64,000 nucleotides of DNA from Muribaculaceae bacterium (GTDB lineage Bacteria; Bacteroidota; Bacteroidia; Bacteroidales; Muribaculaceae). The stretch covers positions 1 through 64,000 of the forward strand of contig JAFQZK010000018.1 in NCBI GenBank assembly GCA_017405965.1, in the 5' to 3' direction. Both the position numbers and the translations under genes were made by a program. Shown here one piece after another: positions 42,153-51,331 of the stretch (position 1 is its first letter; the number at the start of each line of letters is the position of its first letter). The notes below the pieces were generated by a model, which saw only the letters and a program-made list of their open reading frames with translations, had not been told where the DNA came from and made no database searches.

Positions 42153-43598
42153 CTACGACTTTTTGATGAGCAGGGCCAAGCCAATCATGGTCAGGGCGGC
42201 ATTCAACAGCAGCAACTCAAAGCCCAGCGTGTAGTCAAACTGGTTCTTCAGCCACATCTGGATGAAGAAGCTGATGACGGGGGCTGCAATACACACAATG
42301 GGCACCAGACGGTCACGCACGGGCTTCTTGCACATCATGCCGAAGGCGAACAGGCCCAGGATGGGACCATAGGTGTAACTGGCCAAGGTATAAACCGCAC
42401 TGATGGCGTCGCTGTTGCTGATGGCGTAGAAAATGAGGATGACCAGTCCCATGCCGGCGGCCATGGCGATGTGTACCATGCGGCGCGTACGGCCCAGGGT
42501 GGCATCGTCCTGTTTCTTATCGGCCTCGAGAATATCGACAGTGAACGAGGTGGTCAACGAGGTCAAGGCAGAGCCGGCAGCCGAGTAAGCGGCGGCAATC
42601 AGGCCGATGATGAAGACGACACCCAGCAATACCGGCATGCCCTCGCTGAAGGCCACCGTGCCGAAGAGTTCGTCGGTCTTTTCGGGCATGGCGATGCCGT
42701 GAGCCTTGACGTGCAGGGTAAGCAGAGTACCCAATATCAGGAACAGAGCAATGATGATGACCTGCAGGAAGACACTCACGATAAGGTTCTTGGCCGACTC
42801 GTTGGCGTTCTTGCAGGCCAGACTGCGCTGCATCAGGTCTTGATCGAGACCCGTGGTGGCAATGACCATAAAGATGCCGGCAATGAACTGTTTCCAAAAG
42901 TAGGTACCCTCCTTGGGATTGTCAAAGAAGAAGATGCGAGAACTCTCGTCTTCTCCCACGGCCTTGCACAGGCTTCCCAAGTCATAACCCAGTCCCTTGG
43001 CAACAAAGTAGATGCTCAGCACCACCGACAGGATGAGGCAGAAACTCTTCAACGTGTCGGTCCAGATGACGGTCTTCACGCCACCTTGCAAGGTGTACAG
43101 GAAGATGAGGGCGATGGTGACAATGACGTTGATGACGAAGGGGATGTGAAGCGGCGAGAACACCAGCAGCTGCAAGGTCACGCACACCACATAGAAACGC
43201 ACCGCGGCACCCAGCATCTTGCTGATGAAAAAGAACCACGCTCCGCTCTTGTGGGTACTGCCGCCGAAGCGCTGCTCCAGATAACCGTAGATCGACACCA
43301 GATTACGCTTGTAGAACAACGGGATGAGCACGTAGGCGATAACAAAGTAGCCCACAATGAATCCTAAGGCCATCTGCAGATAGCTGAAACCCTTGGTGAC
43401 CACCATTCCCGGAACCGAGATGAAAGTCACGCCCGAAATGGGTGCGCCCAGCATGGCGATGGCGACAATGAACCATGGGGCCTGACGACCGCCGCTCAAG
43501 GCGGTGGCAGTGTCGCTCTTGCGCGACGCGGCCCACGAGATGATAAACAGGAGGATAAAATAGCCAACAATCGTGGCGAGTACAATCCAGGGAGTCAT
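42153..43598 (-). CDS. Sodium:solute symporter (SSS family)
   Basis: 481 aa with about 13 predicted membrane helices, the LeuT-fold SSS layout. Early motifs: ALSGGRQAPWFIVAIAMLGA, SGVTFISVPGMV; middle: GGVKTVIWTDTLKSF; later a sodium-site-like region AAAYSAAGSALTSLTTSFT. These carriers import sugars, sialic acid, vitamins or other solutes with sodium. It lies 54 bp after the DUF1343 gene. By context the substrate may be a muramic-acid sugar or muropeptide, which is inference. Confidence 0.92.
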   Translation of the reverse strand: MTPWIVLATIVGYFILLFIISWAASRKSDTATALSGGRQAPWFIVAIAMLGAPISGVTFISVPGMVVTKGFSYLQMALGFIVGYFVIAYVLIPLFYKRNLVSIYGYLEQRFGGSTHKSGAWFFFISKMLGAAVRFYVVCVTLQLLVFSPLHIPFVINVIVTIALIFLYTLQGGVKTVIWTDTLKSFCLILSVVLSIYFVAKGLGYDLGSLCKAVGEDESSRIFFFDNPKEGTYFWKQFIAGIFMVIATTGLDQDLMQRSLACKNANESAKNLIVSVFLQVIIIALFLILGTLLTLHVKAHGIAMPEKTDELFGTVAFSEGMPVLLGVVFIIGLIAAAYSAAGSALTSLTTSFTVDILEADKKQDDATLGRTRRMVHIAMAAGMGLVILIFYAISNSDAISAVYTLASYTYGPILGLFAFGMMCKKPVRDRLVPIVCIAAPVISFFIQMWLKNQFDYTLGFELLLLNAALTMIGLALLIKKS

Positions 43599-43605
43599 AT
43601 TTTTC

Positions 43606-43647
43606 AGTTAATAGTTAATAGTTAACAGTTAACAGTGAACAGTTAAT
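43606..43647. repeat. Six tandem heptad repeats AGTTAAY
   Basis: Six consecutive 7-bp units (AGTTAAT, AGTTAAT, AGTTAAC, AGTTAAC, AGTGAAC, AGTTAAT) fill most of the gap between the DUF1343 and symporter genes. Copy-number change could alter the leader of the symporter mRNA. Confidence 0.85.
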
Positions 43648-43652
43648 CGTTG

Positions 43653-44930
43653 TTATTCCTCGTAGAGGAGATAAGGCTTGCGCTGGGCCTTGAAGAGTTC
43701 CACATCGGCCTGCCAGGTGGCCTTGATTTCGTCGGCGCTCTTGCCGTCGGCTATCATCTGGCGCACGCGGGTCGTGCCCATCAGCAGGTCAAAGAAGTTG
43801 CTCTTCAAGTAGAACTGCTTGCCGTTGTTGGTGAGATTGCGGTAGGCATCGATGACATACTCCAAGTTGATGCCCTTGGCAATGACATCCTCGGCATCCA
43901 GGTTGTGCAAGTCAACACCATAGCACAGTTGATCCATCTGAGGCGGGGTTTTGGCGCCAAAGCGGCTCTTAGGCGTAAACGAGAACTCATAGCCCGTCAT
44001 GTCGGGGTGACCATAGACCTGGAACGGCCAATCGGTACCACGGCCCAGGCTGACAGTCGTGCCCTCGAAATAGCACATCGACGGATACAGATATATCGAG
44101 AGCATGTTGGGCAGATTGGGACTCGGAGCGATGGGCAACGAGTAACGCGTCTGATGGGTGTAGTTCTTGCAAGGGATGACCGTGAGATCGCATTTCTTGT
44201 GATCCTTGAGCCAACCTTCACCATTAGCCATCTGAGCCAACTCGCCCAGCGTCATGCCGTGCACGGTGGGGATGGGCAAGCGCCCCACTCCCGACTTGAG
44301 CGTCATGTCCAGGATAGGGCCATCAACATACATGCCGTTGGGATTGGGGCGGTCCAGCACCATGAACTGCTTGTCATAGGTCACCGCCGCATCCATCAGG
44401 TTGATCATCGTCACATAATAGGTATAGAACCTGAGGCCCACGTCCTGAATATCGATGACGATGATATCGATGCCATCCATTACCTCGCGGCTGGGCATCG
44501 GCGACTTGCCCTCATAGAGCGACGCGATGGGGATGCCGGTTTTTTCATCTACACTGCTCGACACGTGCTCACCGGCATCGGCATTGCCGCGAAAACCGTG
44601 CTCGGGCGAGAAAATCGTCACCACGTTCACGCCGTTTTCCAGCATCAGGTCCAGCGTGTGCTTGTCGCCCACCATACCCGTCTGGTTGCTCAACAGTGCC
44701 ACGCGTTTTCCTTTCAGCAAAGGTACATATTCATCGGTACATGCGGCACCCAGCACGACCTCGCCCGCCTCGTTAGCGGTTGATGTAGCCGACTGCTCGG
44801 GATTTGATAATGACACATCGGCAGCAATGGTCTTATTCACACGGTTGCTGCAGGCATTGAGGGTAGTCATCGACGTGAGCGAGACCCACACCACCAACAT
44901 CAATAAACAGATTCTGGTCATTCTTTCCAT
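43653..44930 (-). CDS. DUF1343 lipoprotein, NamZ-like exo-N-acetylmuramidase
   Basis: 425 aa; ATG at 44921 is an alternative start. An N-terminal lipoprotein-type signal ends in TLNACS. The DUF1343 core is clear: RVALLSNQTGMVGD, NVVTIFSPEHGFRG, GIPIASLYEG, IIVIDIQDVGLRFYTY, VLDRPNPNGMYVDGPIL, and SLGRGTDWPFQVYG. The characterised member, B. subtilis NamZ (YbbC), removes terminal MurNAc from peptidoglycan. B. subtilis namZ is linked to amiE, a beta-lactamase-fold amidase; here three such hydrolases and a transporter follow. It heads the unit 44930-35578. Confidence 0.9.
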   Translation of the reverse strand: MERMTRICLLMLVVWVSLTSMTTLNACSNRVNKTIAADVSLSNPEQSATSTANEAGEVVLGAACTDEYVPLLKGKRVALLSNQTGMVGDKHTLDLMLENGVNVVTIFSPEHGFRGNADAGEHVSSSVDEKTGIPIASLYEGKSPMPSREVMDGIDIIVIDIQDVGLRFYTYYVTMINLMDAAVTYDKQFMVLDRPNPNGMYVDGPILDMTLKSGVGRLPIPTVHGMTLGELAQMANGEGWLKDHKKCDLTVIPCKNYTHQTRYSLPIAPSPNLPNMLSIYLYPSMCYFEGTTVSLGRGTDWPFQVYGHPDMTGYEFSFTPKSRFGAKTPPQMDQLCYGVDLHNLDAEDVIAKGINLEYVIDAYRNLTNNGKQFYLKSNFFDLLMGTTRVRQMIADGKSADEIKATWQADVELFKAQRKPYLLYEE

Positions 44931-44958
44931 TTTGGTTAAGTCAATTGATTTTTACCCT

Positions 44959-44967
44959 GCAAAAATA
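44959..44967 (-). promoter_or_regulatory. -7 box of the NamZ-symporter-hydrolase unit
   Basis: Minus-strand TATTTTTGC, 28 bp upstream of the DUF1343 gene. The genes downstream show gaps of 25 to 58 bp or overlaps, compatible with one transcript. Confidence 0.6.
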
Positions 44968-45153
44968 ACTATTTACTTTGAAACATCGACACACGACCAT
45001 GATAATTTTGCCAAAAAGTGGCACACACCTCATCGCAGCCTCCATCCCGATGCGAATCTTCATCAATACTAAAAAAATGTCGGTTCATGTAGTTTTTGGC
45101 GCAGGTGCTGCGTCTAACAAGTGAAAACAATGAACCACTAAACATTTGACATC

Positions 45154-45645
45154 ATGGAACAAGAAGGTTTAATCAAAGAAAGAGACAAACTTTTTGAGAA
45201 ATACAGGAACGAGTCTGCCAAAAATGGAAAAAACGGCTTGATTGCGTTCATTCTTGCCTGTTTGGGATCGGTATTACTCCTCAACATGGCTATCAACCAT
45301 TCCAGTATCAAGGAGCAGGCTTTCTATACGATTCTGTTTTTAAGTTTAGGCATCGTGGAATTCCATCGAATGAACTGGAACCGTAAGGCCAGCAAAGCCG
45401 AAAACGCTCATGAATTCATAGCCATCTATGACAAGAACAAGAAAATCGAAAAATGGATTAACTTTATCGTAATCCCCATTTTTGCAATCTTGTTTATTGT
45501 CTGGGAAATCTACCACGGCTCGCTTTCAAGCTTGCTGGTTTTCGGTATCGGAGTGCCTCTTGTGTACTTCATCATGAGAGGACCGGAGATTGAACGGAAA
45601 AAAGAAATCAATCGCCTACGTGAACTCACGCAAGAGACTGCCTGA
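45154..45645 (+). CDS. Small multi-pass membrane protein
   Basis: 163 aa with about four hydrophobic segments: GLIAFILACLGSVLLLNM, AFYTILFLSLGIVEF, WINFIVIPIFAILFIVW and SLLVFGIGVPLVYFIM. Both ends are charged and helical, and there is no signal peptide. I recognise no domain. It is isolated, divergent from the NamZ unit and convergent with the DUF6056-like gene. AT content is somewhat higher than in its neighbours. Confidence 0.75.
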   Translation: MEQEGLIKERDKLFEKYRNESAKNGKNGLIAFILACLGSVLLLNMAINHSSIKEQAFYTILFLSLGIVEFHRMNWNRKASKAENAHEFIAIYDKNKKIEKWINFIVIPIFAILFIVWEIYHGSLSSLLVFGIGVPLVYFIMRGPEIERKKEINRLRELTQETA

Positions 45646-45706
45646 ATCCAGAAGGCTGCCTTACCAAGCACCGCTCAGGGTGATTTCCAGGAGCAAAGAA
45701 CTGTCC

Positions 45707-47380
45707 TTATTTAACCTTGATGGTGACCAGGGTTGGCGGTTCGAGACGGTCAATCGGGAATTCGATGCGCTCCACATTGTCGTCTAACGACGGGAATATG
45801 AGCAAGAGGCGACCCTGATAGCGCAGCGGGTAGAAGCCATGGGGCGTGCGGTCGGTGTACAGGCCGTAGTTGCGGCGGTATTCCAACTCAGCTGAAGACA
45901 AGCCCTCGGTCGGTGACAAGATATATTCGGTCTGCTGCGAGGTGACCGGCAGGGAGTCCACTTTGAGCGACACCGCCATATAAGGCTGATCGGGGAAGGT
46001 CAACATCGATGAGACGATGTCGGGTCGATCGCAGTCGATGGACTTCTCGACGGCTCCGTCGAGCAGGCGTCCCGAGTGATAACGGTCATAGACCGAGTCA
46101 CACACGAATTGCACGTTGTCCTTGTCGTAATAGCCGCAATAAACATCCTCGCGCAGGAACCACTCGGACGAGATGAAGCGCAAGGGGAAAACAAAGCGGC
46201 TGTAACCCGGGAAAACGCGCTGACGCAACACGGCCTCGCGAGGAGCGTTGACGAGTTCAGCGACAATGCCGTCCTCATAGGCCTTGTAGTCGCGCACCGG
46301 CGGTAAAACGCGATGGGCGGCATAGACGTTGAACGCCAACACTGCCAGTGTGACGGCCATACGGGCCAAGGGCCAACGTTCCAAGATTTTGTAGACGGCC
46401 ATTGCCACAATAATGAAACCCACGGTCACCAACATGGAATAGGCTCGCTCATTAATCACCCCAAGGGCAAACATGACGAAGGTAAGGCTCAAGAAAAGGT
46501 AGGTCCACATGGAACGGCGCAACGTGCCTAAGCCTTTCATCAGCAACACGACGATGCCGACGATGAAGGCTGCCAGCGGCGTGTAAAACCTCCACATCTT
46601 CTCGTTGAAGATGTACCAACGGCTCGACAACAGATCGCTAAGTCCCAGATTAAAGACCAGTTCGCCCTGGGATGCGCGCGACCAAGCCCCCGGCGAGGCG
46701 ATGATGAACAACACGCCCAGCAGATAGCCCACAAGTGCCAACACCGTGCGACGGTTCAACTCGCCGCGATTAAAAGCATAATACAGAATCAGACCTCCCA
46801 AGACGCCAAACGACGTGGCTTCGTTGAAGTTGCCGGCTATGAAGGCTCCAAGCAACAGCAACACGGCCCTACCCCAGCCCAAGGGGCGCTCGTGGCTGTG
46901 TTGCAAATACCACAACAGCAGCAGCGAGGCCGTCATGGCCCACAGGTAGTTACAGCTGCCTGCTACCCACATCATCGTCTGCCCAGGAACAGGGAACACG
47001 CACAGCACCAGCGACAGGAACATCGACAGCACCATGACCGACCGGCGGTGGGCACTCAGCAATGTCACCAGGTGAGCCATCAGGCCGAAAACCAATGCGT
47101 TGCACACATTGAACAGCCCCTTTCCCAGGATGGCGCAGAACAATGTCGCCACCACGTCGGCAAATCGTCCGTTGGTGGTCATGAAATGATCAACCTGTGA
47201 CAACCAATAGTCGCACAGCGTATCTACCTTAGTGAGGGAGAATGCCATGTCATCCTCCTTGAAAGGCGTCAGCGTGTTCAACACATACATCACTACACAG
47301 GCCACCAGCAACAGTCCCCAATAGGCGACATCATGCCAGCGTCTGCACGATTGGCTGTTCAAGCGATCGGTCAACTTCAT
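45707..47380 (-). CDS. Multi-pass membrane protein, DUF6056-like
   Basis: 557 aa from the ATG at 47380 (the frame extends to 47425). About ten predicted membrane helices, then a C-terminal soluble domain of about 190 residues. The loop after the first helix has an acidic motif (TPFKEDDMAFSL), as in GT-C glycosyltransferases, and helix-rich parts such as VMVLSMFLSLVLCVF follow. Bacteroidales proteins of this type are named DUF6056; the assignment is from memory. Role probably in glycan or lipid-linked sugar transfer at the envelope. It lies 82 bp upstream of frr in position but they are separate functions. Confidence 0.72.
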   Translation of the reverse strand: MKLTDRLNSQSCRRWHDVAYWGLLLVACVVMYVLNTLTPFKEDDMAFSLTKVDTLCDYWLSQVDHFMTTNGRFADVVATLFCAILGKGLFNVCNALVFGLMAHLVTLLSAHRRSVMVLSMFLSLVLCVFPVPGQTMMWVAGSCNYLWAMTASLLLLWYLQHSHERPLGWGRAVLLLLGAFIAGNFNEATSFGVLGGLILYYAFNRGELNRRTVLALVGYLLGVLFIIASPGAWSRASQGELVFNLGLSDLLSSRWYIFNEKMWRFYTPLAAFIVGIVVLLMKGLGTLRRSMWTYLFLSLTFVMFALGVINERAYSMLVTVGFIIVAMAVYKILERWPLARMAVTLAVLAFNVYAAHRVLPPVRDYKAYEDGIVAELVNAPREAVLRQRVFPGYSRFVFPLRFISSEWFLREDVYCGYYDKDNVQFVCDSVYDRYHSGRLLDGAVEKSIDCDRPDIVSSMLTFPDQPYMAVSLKVDSLPVTSQQTEYILSPTEGLSSAELEYRRNYGLYTDRTPHGFYPLRYQGRLLLIFPSLDDNVERIEFPIDRLEPPTLVTIKVK

Positions 47381-47461
47381 GTCAAATACAAATAATAGAT
47401 AATAGTCAGACATCGGAATGGCCAACTATTACCTATTAACTATTTTCAATAAATTAATTGA

Positions 47462-48022
47462 TTATACGGTCAGGATTTCCTTCTCCTTGGCAGCAAAGAT
47501 CTCGTCGATCTTCTTCATGAACTTGTCATGAATCTTCTGCACCTTTTCTTCGCCGTCCTTGCTGACGTCCTCGCTCATGCCATCCTTGACGGCCTTCTTC
47601 AGACCCTCGATAGCCTCGCGGCGGGCGTTGCGGATGCTCACGCGAGCCTTCTCGCTCTCGCCCTTGGAATCCTTGACGAGCTGTTTGCGGCGCTCCTCGG
47701 TCAGGGGCGGGATGTTCAGGCGGATGACCTCACCGTTGTTCACGGGCATGATACCCACGTTGCTGTCGATGATGGCCTTCTCGATGGTGCCGATCATGTT
47801 GCGCTCCCAGGGCATGATGGCGATGGTGCGCTGATCGGGGGTGCTCACGTTGGCCACACCGCTGATGGGCGTGGGATTGCCATAATAGTTTACACGGATG
47901 CCGTCCAGAATCTTCACGTTGGCCTTACCTGCGCGGATGTGTGCCAGGGTGTCATCGAGGAAATCCACGGCTTCCTGCATCTTTTTCTCGGCTGCGTCGA
48001 GATAAAATTTCACGTCGTTCAT
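47462..48022 (-). CDS. frr: Ribosome recycling factor
   Basis: 186 aa, full length. RRF splits post-termination ribosomes with EF-G. Characteristic blocks: LAHIRAGKANVKILDGIRVN, YYGNPTPISGVANVSTPDQR, IPPLTEERRKQLVKDSK and VRNARR-like VSIRNARREAIEGLK. Conserved housekeeping gene of the core chromosome. The gap of 180 bp upstream (48023-48202) shows only short TAATC-type repeats. Confidence 0.97.
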   Translation of the reverse strand: MNDVKFYLDAAEKKMQEAVDFLDDTLAHIRAGKANVKILDGIRVNYYGNPTPISGVANVSTPDQRTIAIMPWERNMIGTIEKAIIDSNVGIMPVNNGEVIRLNIPPLTEERRKQLVKDSKGESEKARVSIRNARREAIEGLKKAVKDGMSEDVSKDGEEKVQKIHDKFMKKIDEIFAAKEKEILTV

Positions 48023-48202
48023 AGTCTTACGTTTTATATTGTTTCTAGTCAGTTATTTCTTTTCTAATCAGTAATCTCTAATCATTAATCTACAAGTTTT
48101 AAAGTGTTTTTCACTTTAGAACTTGTTTTTAGTGGTCACGAAATTACACCATTTGCCACAACCCTGCAAATTTTTTGCCAAAATTGTGCCAATGAGTCCA
48201 AT

Positions 48203-49141
48203 TTACAGGAGTTTCTCGTCGTTGAAGTTGCGGACGATATAGTCGGGGCGGTTTTTGGTTTCGTTGTAGATGCGGCCGATGTATTCACCGATGATGCCGA
48301 GCGAGAGCAGTTGGATGCCGCCGAGGAAAAGCAACAGGATGACCAGCGAAGGATAACCCTGAACGGGGTCGCCCCAGATGAGAGCCTTGATGAAGATATA
48401 GATCATGTAGATGAAGGCGAGCATCGAGACGATGAACCCGACGACAGTCGAAATGCGCAAGGGCAAACTGGTAAACGAGGTGATGCCGTCGATAGCCAGC
48501 GAGAACAGTTGCCTGAAACTCCATGACGAGGTGCCGGCTACGCGGTCGCCACGGTCGAAGACAACTTCCTTCTTCTTGAAACCGATCCAGCTGTACATCC
48601 CCTTGGTGTAACGCTCACTTTCGCGCATCTGCCTAAGGGCGTTGATGCAACTGCGGTCCAACAGGCGGAAGTCGCCCACATTCTGCAACACGTCGAAGCG
48701 CGATGAGCTTTGCAGGAGGCGGTAGAACAGCAGCGACAGCCGCTTGCGCAGCCAGCTCTCGCGGCCACGCGTTTTACGTTTGGCGTACACATCCTCGTAG
48801 CCCTGCTCCCACCACTTGATCATCTCGGGGATGAGGTCGGGCGGATCTTGCAGGTCGGCATCAATAATGACCATGCAGTCACCCGTCACATAGTCAAAGC
48901 CCGCCAGCATGGCAGCCTCCTTGCCGAAATTGCGCGACAGATCCACAAAGTTGACCCGCTGGTCCTTCTGCCGCATCTGACGCAGCTGTTCAAGGGTGCC
49001 GTCGGTGCTGCCGTCGTTGACAAACATGAGTTCCCACTGGTAGTTCGGAGTGCTGTCCATGAGTTTCACGAGTTCAAGGTACAGCAACGGCAGGGACTTC
49101 TCCTCGTTATGGCAGGGAATGAGGACAGATATCTTTTTCAT
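48203..49141 (-). CDS. GT2 family glycosyltransferase (GtrB/ArnC-like)
   Basis: 312 aa. N-terminal GT-A domain: SVLIPCHNEEKSLPLLYLEL, VNDGSTDGT, DLSRNFGKEAAMLAG, IIDADLQDPP (DxD-type metal site). C-terminal part has two membrane helices (VVGFIVSMLAFIYMIYIF; LVILLLFLGGIQLLSLGII) ending in IGEYIGRIYNETKNRP. Members transfer a sugar to undecaprenyl or polyprenyl phosphate at the cytoplasmic face for envelope glycan decoration. It is transcribed alone under a -7 box at 49170. Confidence 0.93.
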   Translation of the reverse strand: MKKISVLIPCHNEEKSLPLLYLELVKLMDSTPNYQWELMFVNDGSTDGTLEQLRQMRQKDQRVNFVDLSRNFGKEAAMLAGFDYVTGDCMVIIDADLQDPPDLIPEMIKWWEQGYEDVYAKRKTRGRESWLRKRLSLLFYRLLQSSSRFDVLQNVGDFRLLDRSCINALRQMRESERYTKGMYSWIGFKKKEVVFDRGDRVAGTSSWSFRQLFSLAIDGITSFTSLPLRISTVVGFIVSMLAFIYMIYIFIKALIWGDPVQGYPSLVILLLFLGGIQLLSLGIIGEYIGRIYNETKNRPDYIVRNFNDEKLL

Positions 49142-49169
49142 CGTTTATATCGTTAATTAATTGGTGTCA

Positions 49170-49177
49170 CAAAAATA
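49170..49177 (-). promoter_or_regulatory. -7 box of the glycosyltransferase gene
   Basis: Minus-strand TATTTTTG, 29 bp upstream of the ATG at 49141. Confidence 0.5.
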
Positions 49178-49206
49178 ACGTCTTTCTATCAATACCGCAA
49201 ATATTA

Positions 49207-50439
49207 TCACATAAAGGTGAGCGAGGACAAGGCATCGCCACGCAAGAACTCGGCCGCCTGGGCTATCTGCTCGGGGGTGACTTCCTGAATGCGTGTGATG
49301 GTGTCATCGATAGTGGCCACTCGACCGCGATAGAGCAGTCCGCGCCCGGCACTCATGGCCAAGTACTCGGTGCTGTCGGCCGCCACCACCAGCTGGCCGC
49401 AGTACTGCCGCTTGTAGGCATCGAGACGGCGTTCGGGCAGCAGTTCCTGGCTCAATCGGCTGGTGATGCGCTCTATGACGCGCAGGCTAGAGCGCACGTC
49501 ATCGTGGTCACAGCCCAGGTAGATTTCCATCCAGCCGCAGTCGCTCAGCATCGTCAGCGTGGACTCGACAGTATAGACATAGCCGCGACGTTCACGCAAT
49601 TCCACGTTGAGCAGCGAATTCATGCCGGGTCCGCCCAGGATGTTGTTAAGCAGCATCAGGGCATAGCGCAACGGATGGTTCATGTCGGGTACTCGAGCGC
49701 CCACTATGGTGTGAGCCTGATGGGTGCCGATGTTGATGGTGCGCCTGAACGGCTCGATATGCGGCGGGACGGTGCGACGGCGCGGTTCCATCTCATGGCT
49801 CATCGGGCCAAAGGCTTTCTCGGCCAAGCGGAACACGCGGTCGGGGCTGTCGGGACCCACCGAGAAGAAAGCCATATTGGCAGGCACATAAAGTTTCTTG
49901 AGGTAACGCATGCAATCCTCGCGAGAGAGGTTCTCGAGGTCCTCTTTACGGCCCAGGATGTTGTGCCCCAGTTCGCTACCGGCGAACAACAAGTCCTCAA
50001 AGTCGTCATACACCGCATCGCTGGGCGTATCACGATAACTTGCCGCCTCCTCAAGCACCACGTCACGCTCACGGTCCAACTCGCTCTGCGGAAAAACCGA
50101 CCACTGCACCAGGTCGGCCAGCAGGTCGACGGCGCGTGGCAAGTGCTGATGCGGGAACACCGAGTAGAGCATGGTACCCTCCTTGGTGGTATAGGCATTG
50201 AGTTCGCCTCCTACGCGCTCCATGCGGTTAAGGATATGCCATGCGCGGCGGTGGGTTGTTCCCTTGAAGATGGTGTGCTCCACAAAGTGTGCCAGTCCGT
50301 AGTGTCCCTCGCTCTCGTCACGGCTGCCCGCATTGACGGCCAGGCCGCACCAGGCCACTTGATTGGCCGTGTTGACATGAACGAGACGCAACCCGTTGGG
50401 CAGCGTATGATAGGCAATGTTCATAGCGTTTTCGGTCAT
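49207..50439 (-). CDS. M16 family zinc peptidase
   Basis: 410 aa, single unit length. The inverted zinc motif HxxEH is present as LAHFVEHTIF (residues about 51-55), with the distal Glu in VVLEEAASYRDTPSD. The C-terminal half is the usual inactive repeat (PLRYALMLLNNILGGPGMNS, LREARRGYVYTV-like LRERRGYVYTVESTL). M16 peptidases degrade short peptides or process secreted proteins; no signal peptide is seen. The ATG overlaps the stop of the S24 regulator gene (TGATG), so the two are coupled. An ATG at 50424 is possible. Confidence 0.92.
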   Translation of the reverse strand: MTENAMNIAYHTLPNGLRLVHVNTANQVAWCGLAVNAGSRDESEGHYGLAHFVEHTIFKGTTHRRAWHILNRMERVGGELNAYTTKEGTMLYSVFPHQHLPRAVDLLADLVQWSVFPQSELDRERDVVLEEAASYRDTPSDAVYDDFEDLLFAGSELGHNILGRKEDLENLSREDCMRYLKKLYVPANMAFFSVGPDSPDRVFRLAEKAFGPMSHEMEPRRRTVPPHIEPFRRTINIGTHQAHTIVGARVPDMNHPLRYALMLLNNILGGPGMNSLLNVELRERRGYVYTVESTLTMLSDCGWMEIYLGCDHDDVRSSLRVIERITSRLSQELLPERRLDAYKRQYCGQLVVAADSTEYLAMSAGRGLLYRGRVATIDDTITRIQEVTPEQIAQAAEFLRGDALSSLTFM

Positions 50440-51119
50440 CAGATTCTCGTGTTCAGGTGCAGGACATGCTGCACGAGCAACATGCCGTGAATATCGCTGC
50501 GACGCACGTCCATATCGTCGTAGTTGGGGTTCTCGCTGCGCAACACCACCATATTGGGATCGCTGTGGCGGCGCACGTACTTCACCAGCCTGAAGTCATC
50601 AAGCTGCACGACGTAGATTTGCCCCCAATATATCTGGTTGGGGTTGCTCATCTCGCGAACGGCGATGAAGTCACCATCATTGATGACCGGTGCCATCGAG
50701 TCACCGCTCACGCGCACGATGCGGCAATCCTTGCTCATATTGGGCAGGTTCACCCAGCCCACGATGTTCTCGTTGGCAAACAACTCGTTACGGCCCGATG
50801 CCATGCCTGCAGTGGCATCCACATCATATACAGGTGTGCCGACGGCAGCCGACGACGCGGCCGCGTCGTTGCCGGGATGCACGTTGGTCTTGGCAAAAGG
50901 CAAATCGGTACCATCGATGAGCCACTCCTTGGAAACACCCAAGTTAACCACGATGCGGTTGAGGAGTGATTCGCTCAAGGGCATGTGGGCGTTAAGGTAC
51001 TTGGACAGATTAGAAGTGTCCACCCCGATGCGTTCGGCAAACTGCACTTGCCTGACGCCCATTTCTTTCATCAGATATTTGATTCGAGCGATGATTTCGG
51101 CATTCTTCTGTGAATCCAT
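50439..51119 (-). CDS. XRE-HTH / S24 (LexA-like) regulator
   Basis: 226 aa. N-terminal HTH (VRQVQFAERIGVDTSNLSKY) and C-terminal S24 fold with the catalytic Ser in VSGDSMAPVINDGDFIAV and Lys in DDFRLVKYVRR. This is the CI/LexA-type layout, with possible self-cleavage; an Ala-Gly-type cleavage site may be TAGMASG. Such regulators respond to DNA damage or stress. Its gene is coupled to the M16 peptidase. A good -7 box is at 51161. No prophage genes are adjacent. Confidence 0.9.
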   Translation of the reverse strand: MDSQKNAEIIARIKYLMKEMGVRQVQFAERIGVDTSNLSKYLNAHMPLSESLLNRIVVNLGVSKEWLIDGTDLPFAKTNVHPGNDAAASSAAVGTPVYDVDATAGMASGRNELFANENIVGWVNLPNMSKDCRIVRVSGDSMAPVINDGDFIAVREMSNPNQIYWGQIYVVQLDDFRLVKYVRRHSDPNMVVLRSENPNYDDMDVRRSDIHGMLLVQHVLHLNTRI

Positions 51120-51160
51120 AATAATCTTGTTGATATTAGGTCAATCATGTGTTTATCGCG

Positions 51161-51169
51161 GCAAAATTA
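51161..51169 (-). promoter_or_regulatory. -7 box of the S24 regulator operon
   Basis: Minus-strand TAATTTTGC, 42 bp upstream of the ATG at 51119. Confidence 0.55.
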
Positions 51170-51299
51170 CCACAAAAAGTTGTAATATGCAATTAAATTA
51201 CCATTTTTTAATCTTCTTTTCTCATGTTTGTTACCTTAATAAAAACGGCTGCAGCTACAATTATCATGTCTTTGCGCTTGGCTTGCACTGAAATTGTTG

Positions 51300-51307
51300 T
51301 AACTTTG
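51300..51307 (+). promoter_or_regulatory. -7 box of the fourth CotH gene
   Basis: TAACTTTG lies 25 bp before the ATG at 51332 and rules out the longer frame from 51224, which would start upstream of it. Confidence 0.6.
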
Positions 51308-51331
51308 TGGGTTGATAATTCATCAAGCGTC

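Noticed and set aside
43606-43647. Possible phage attachment or CRISPR
   Set aside because: Simple 7-bp tandem units without spacers; a microsatellite.
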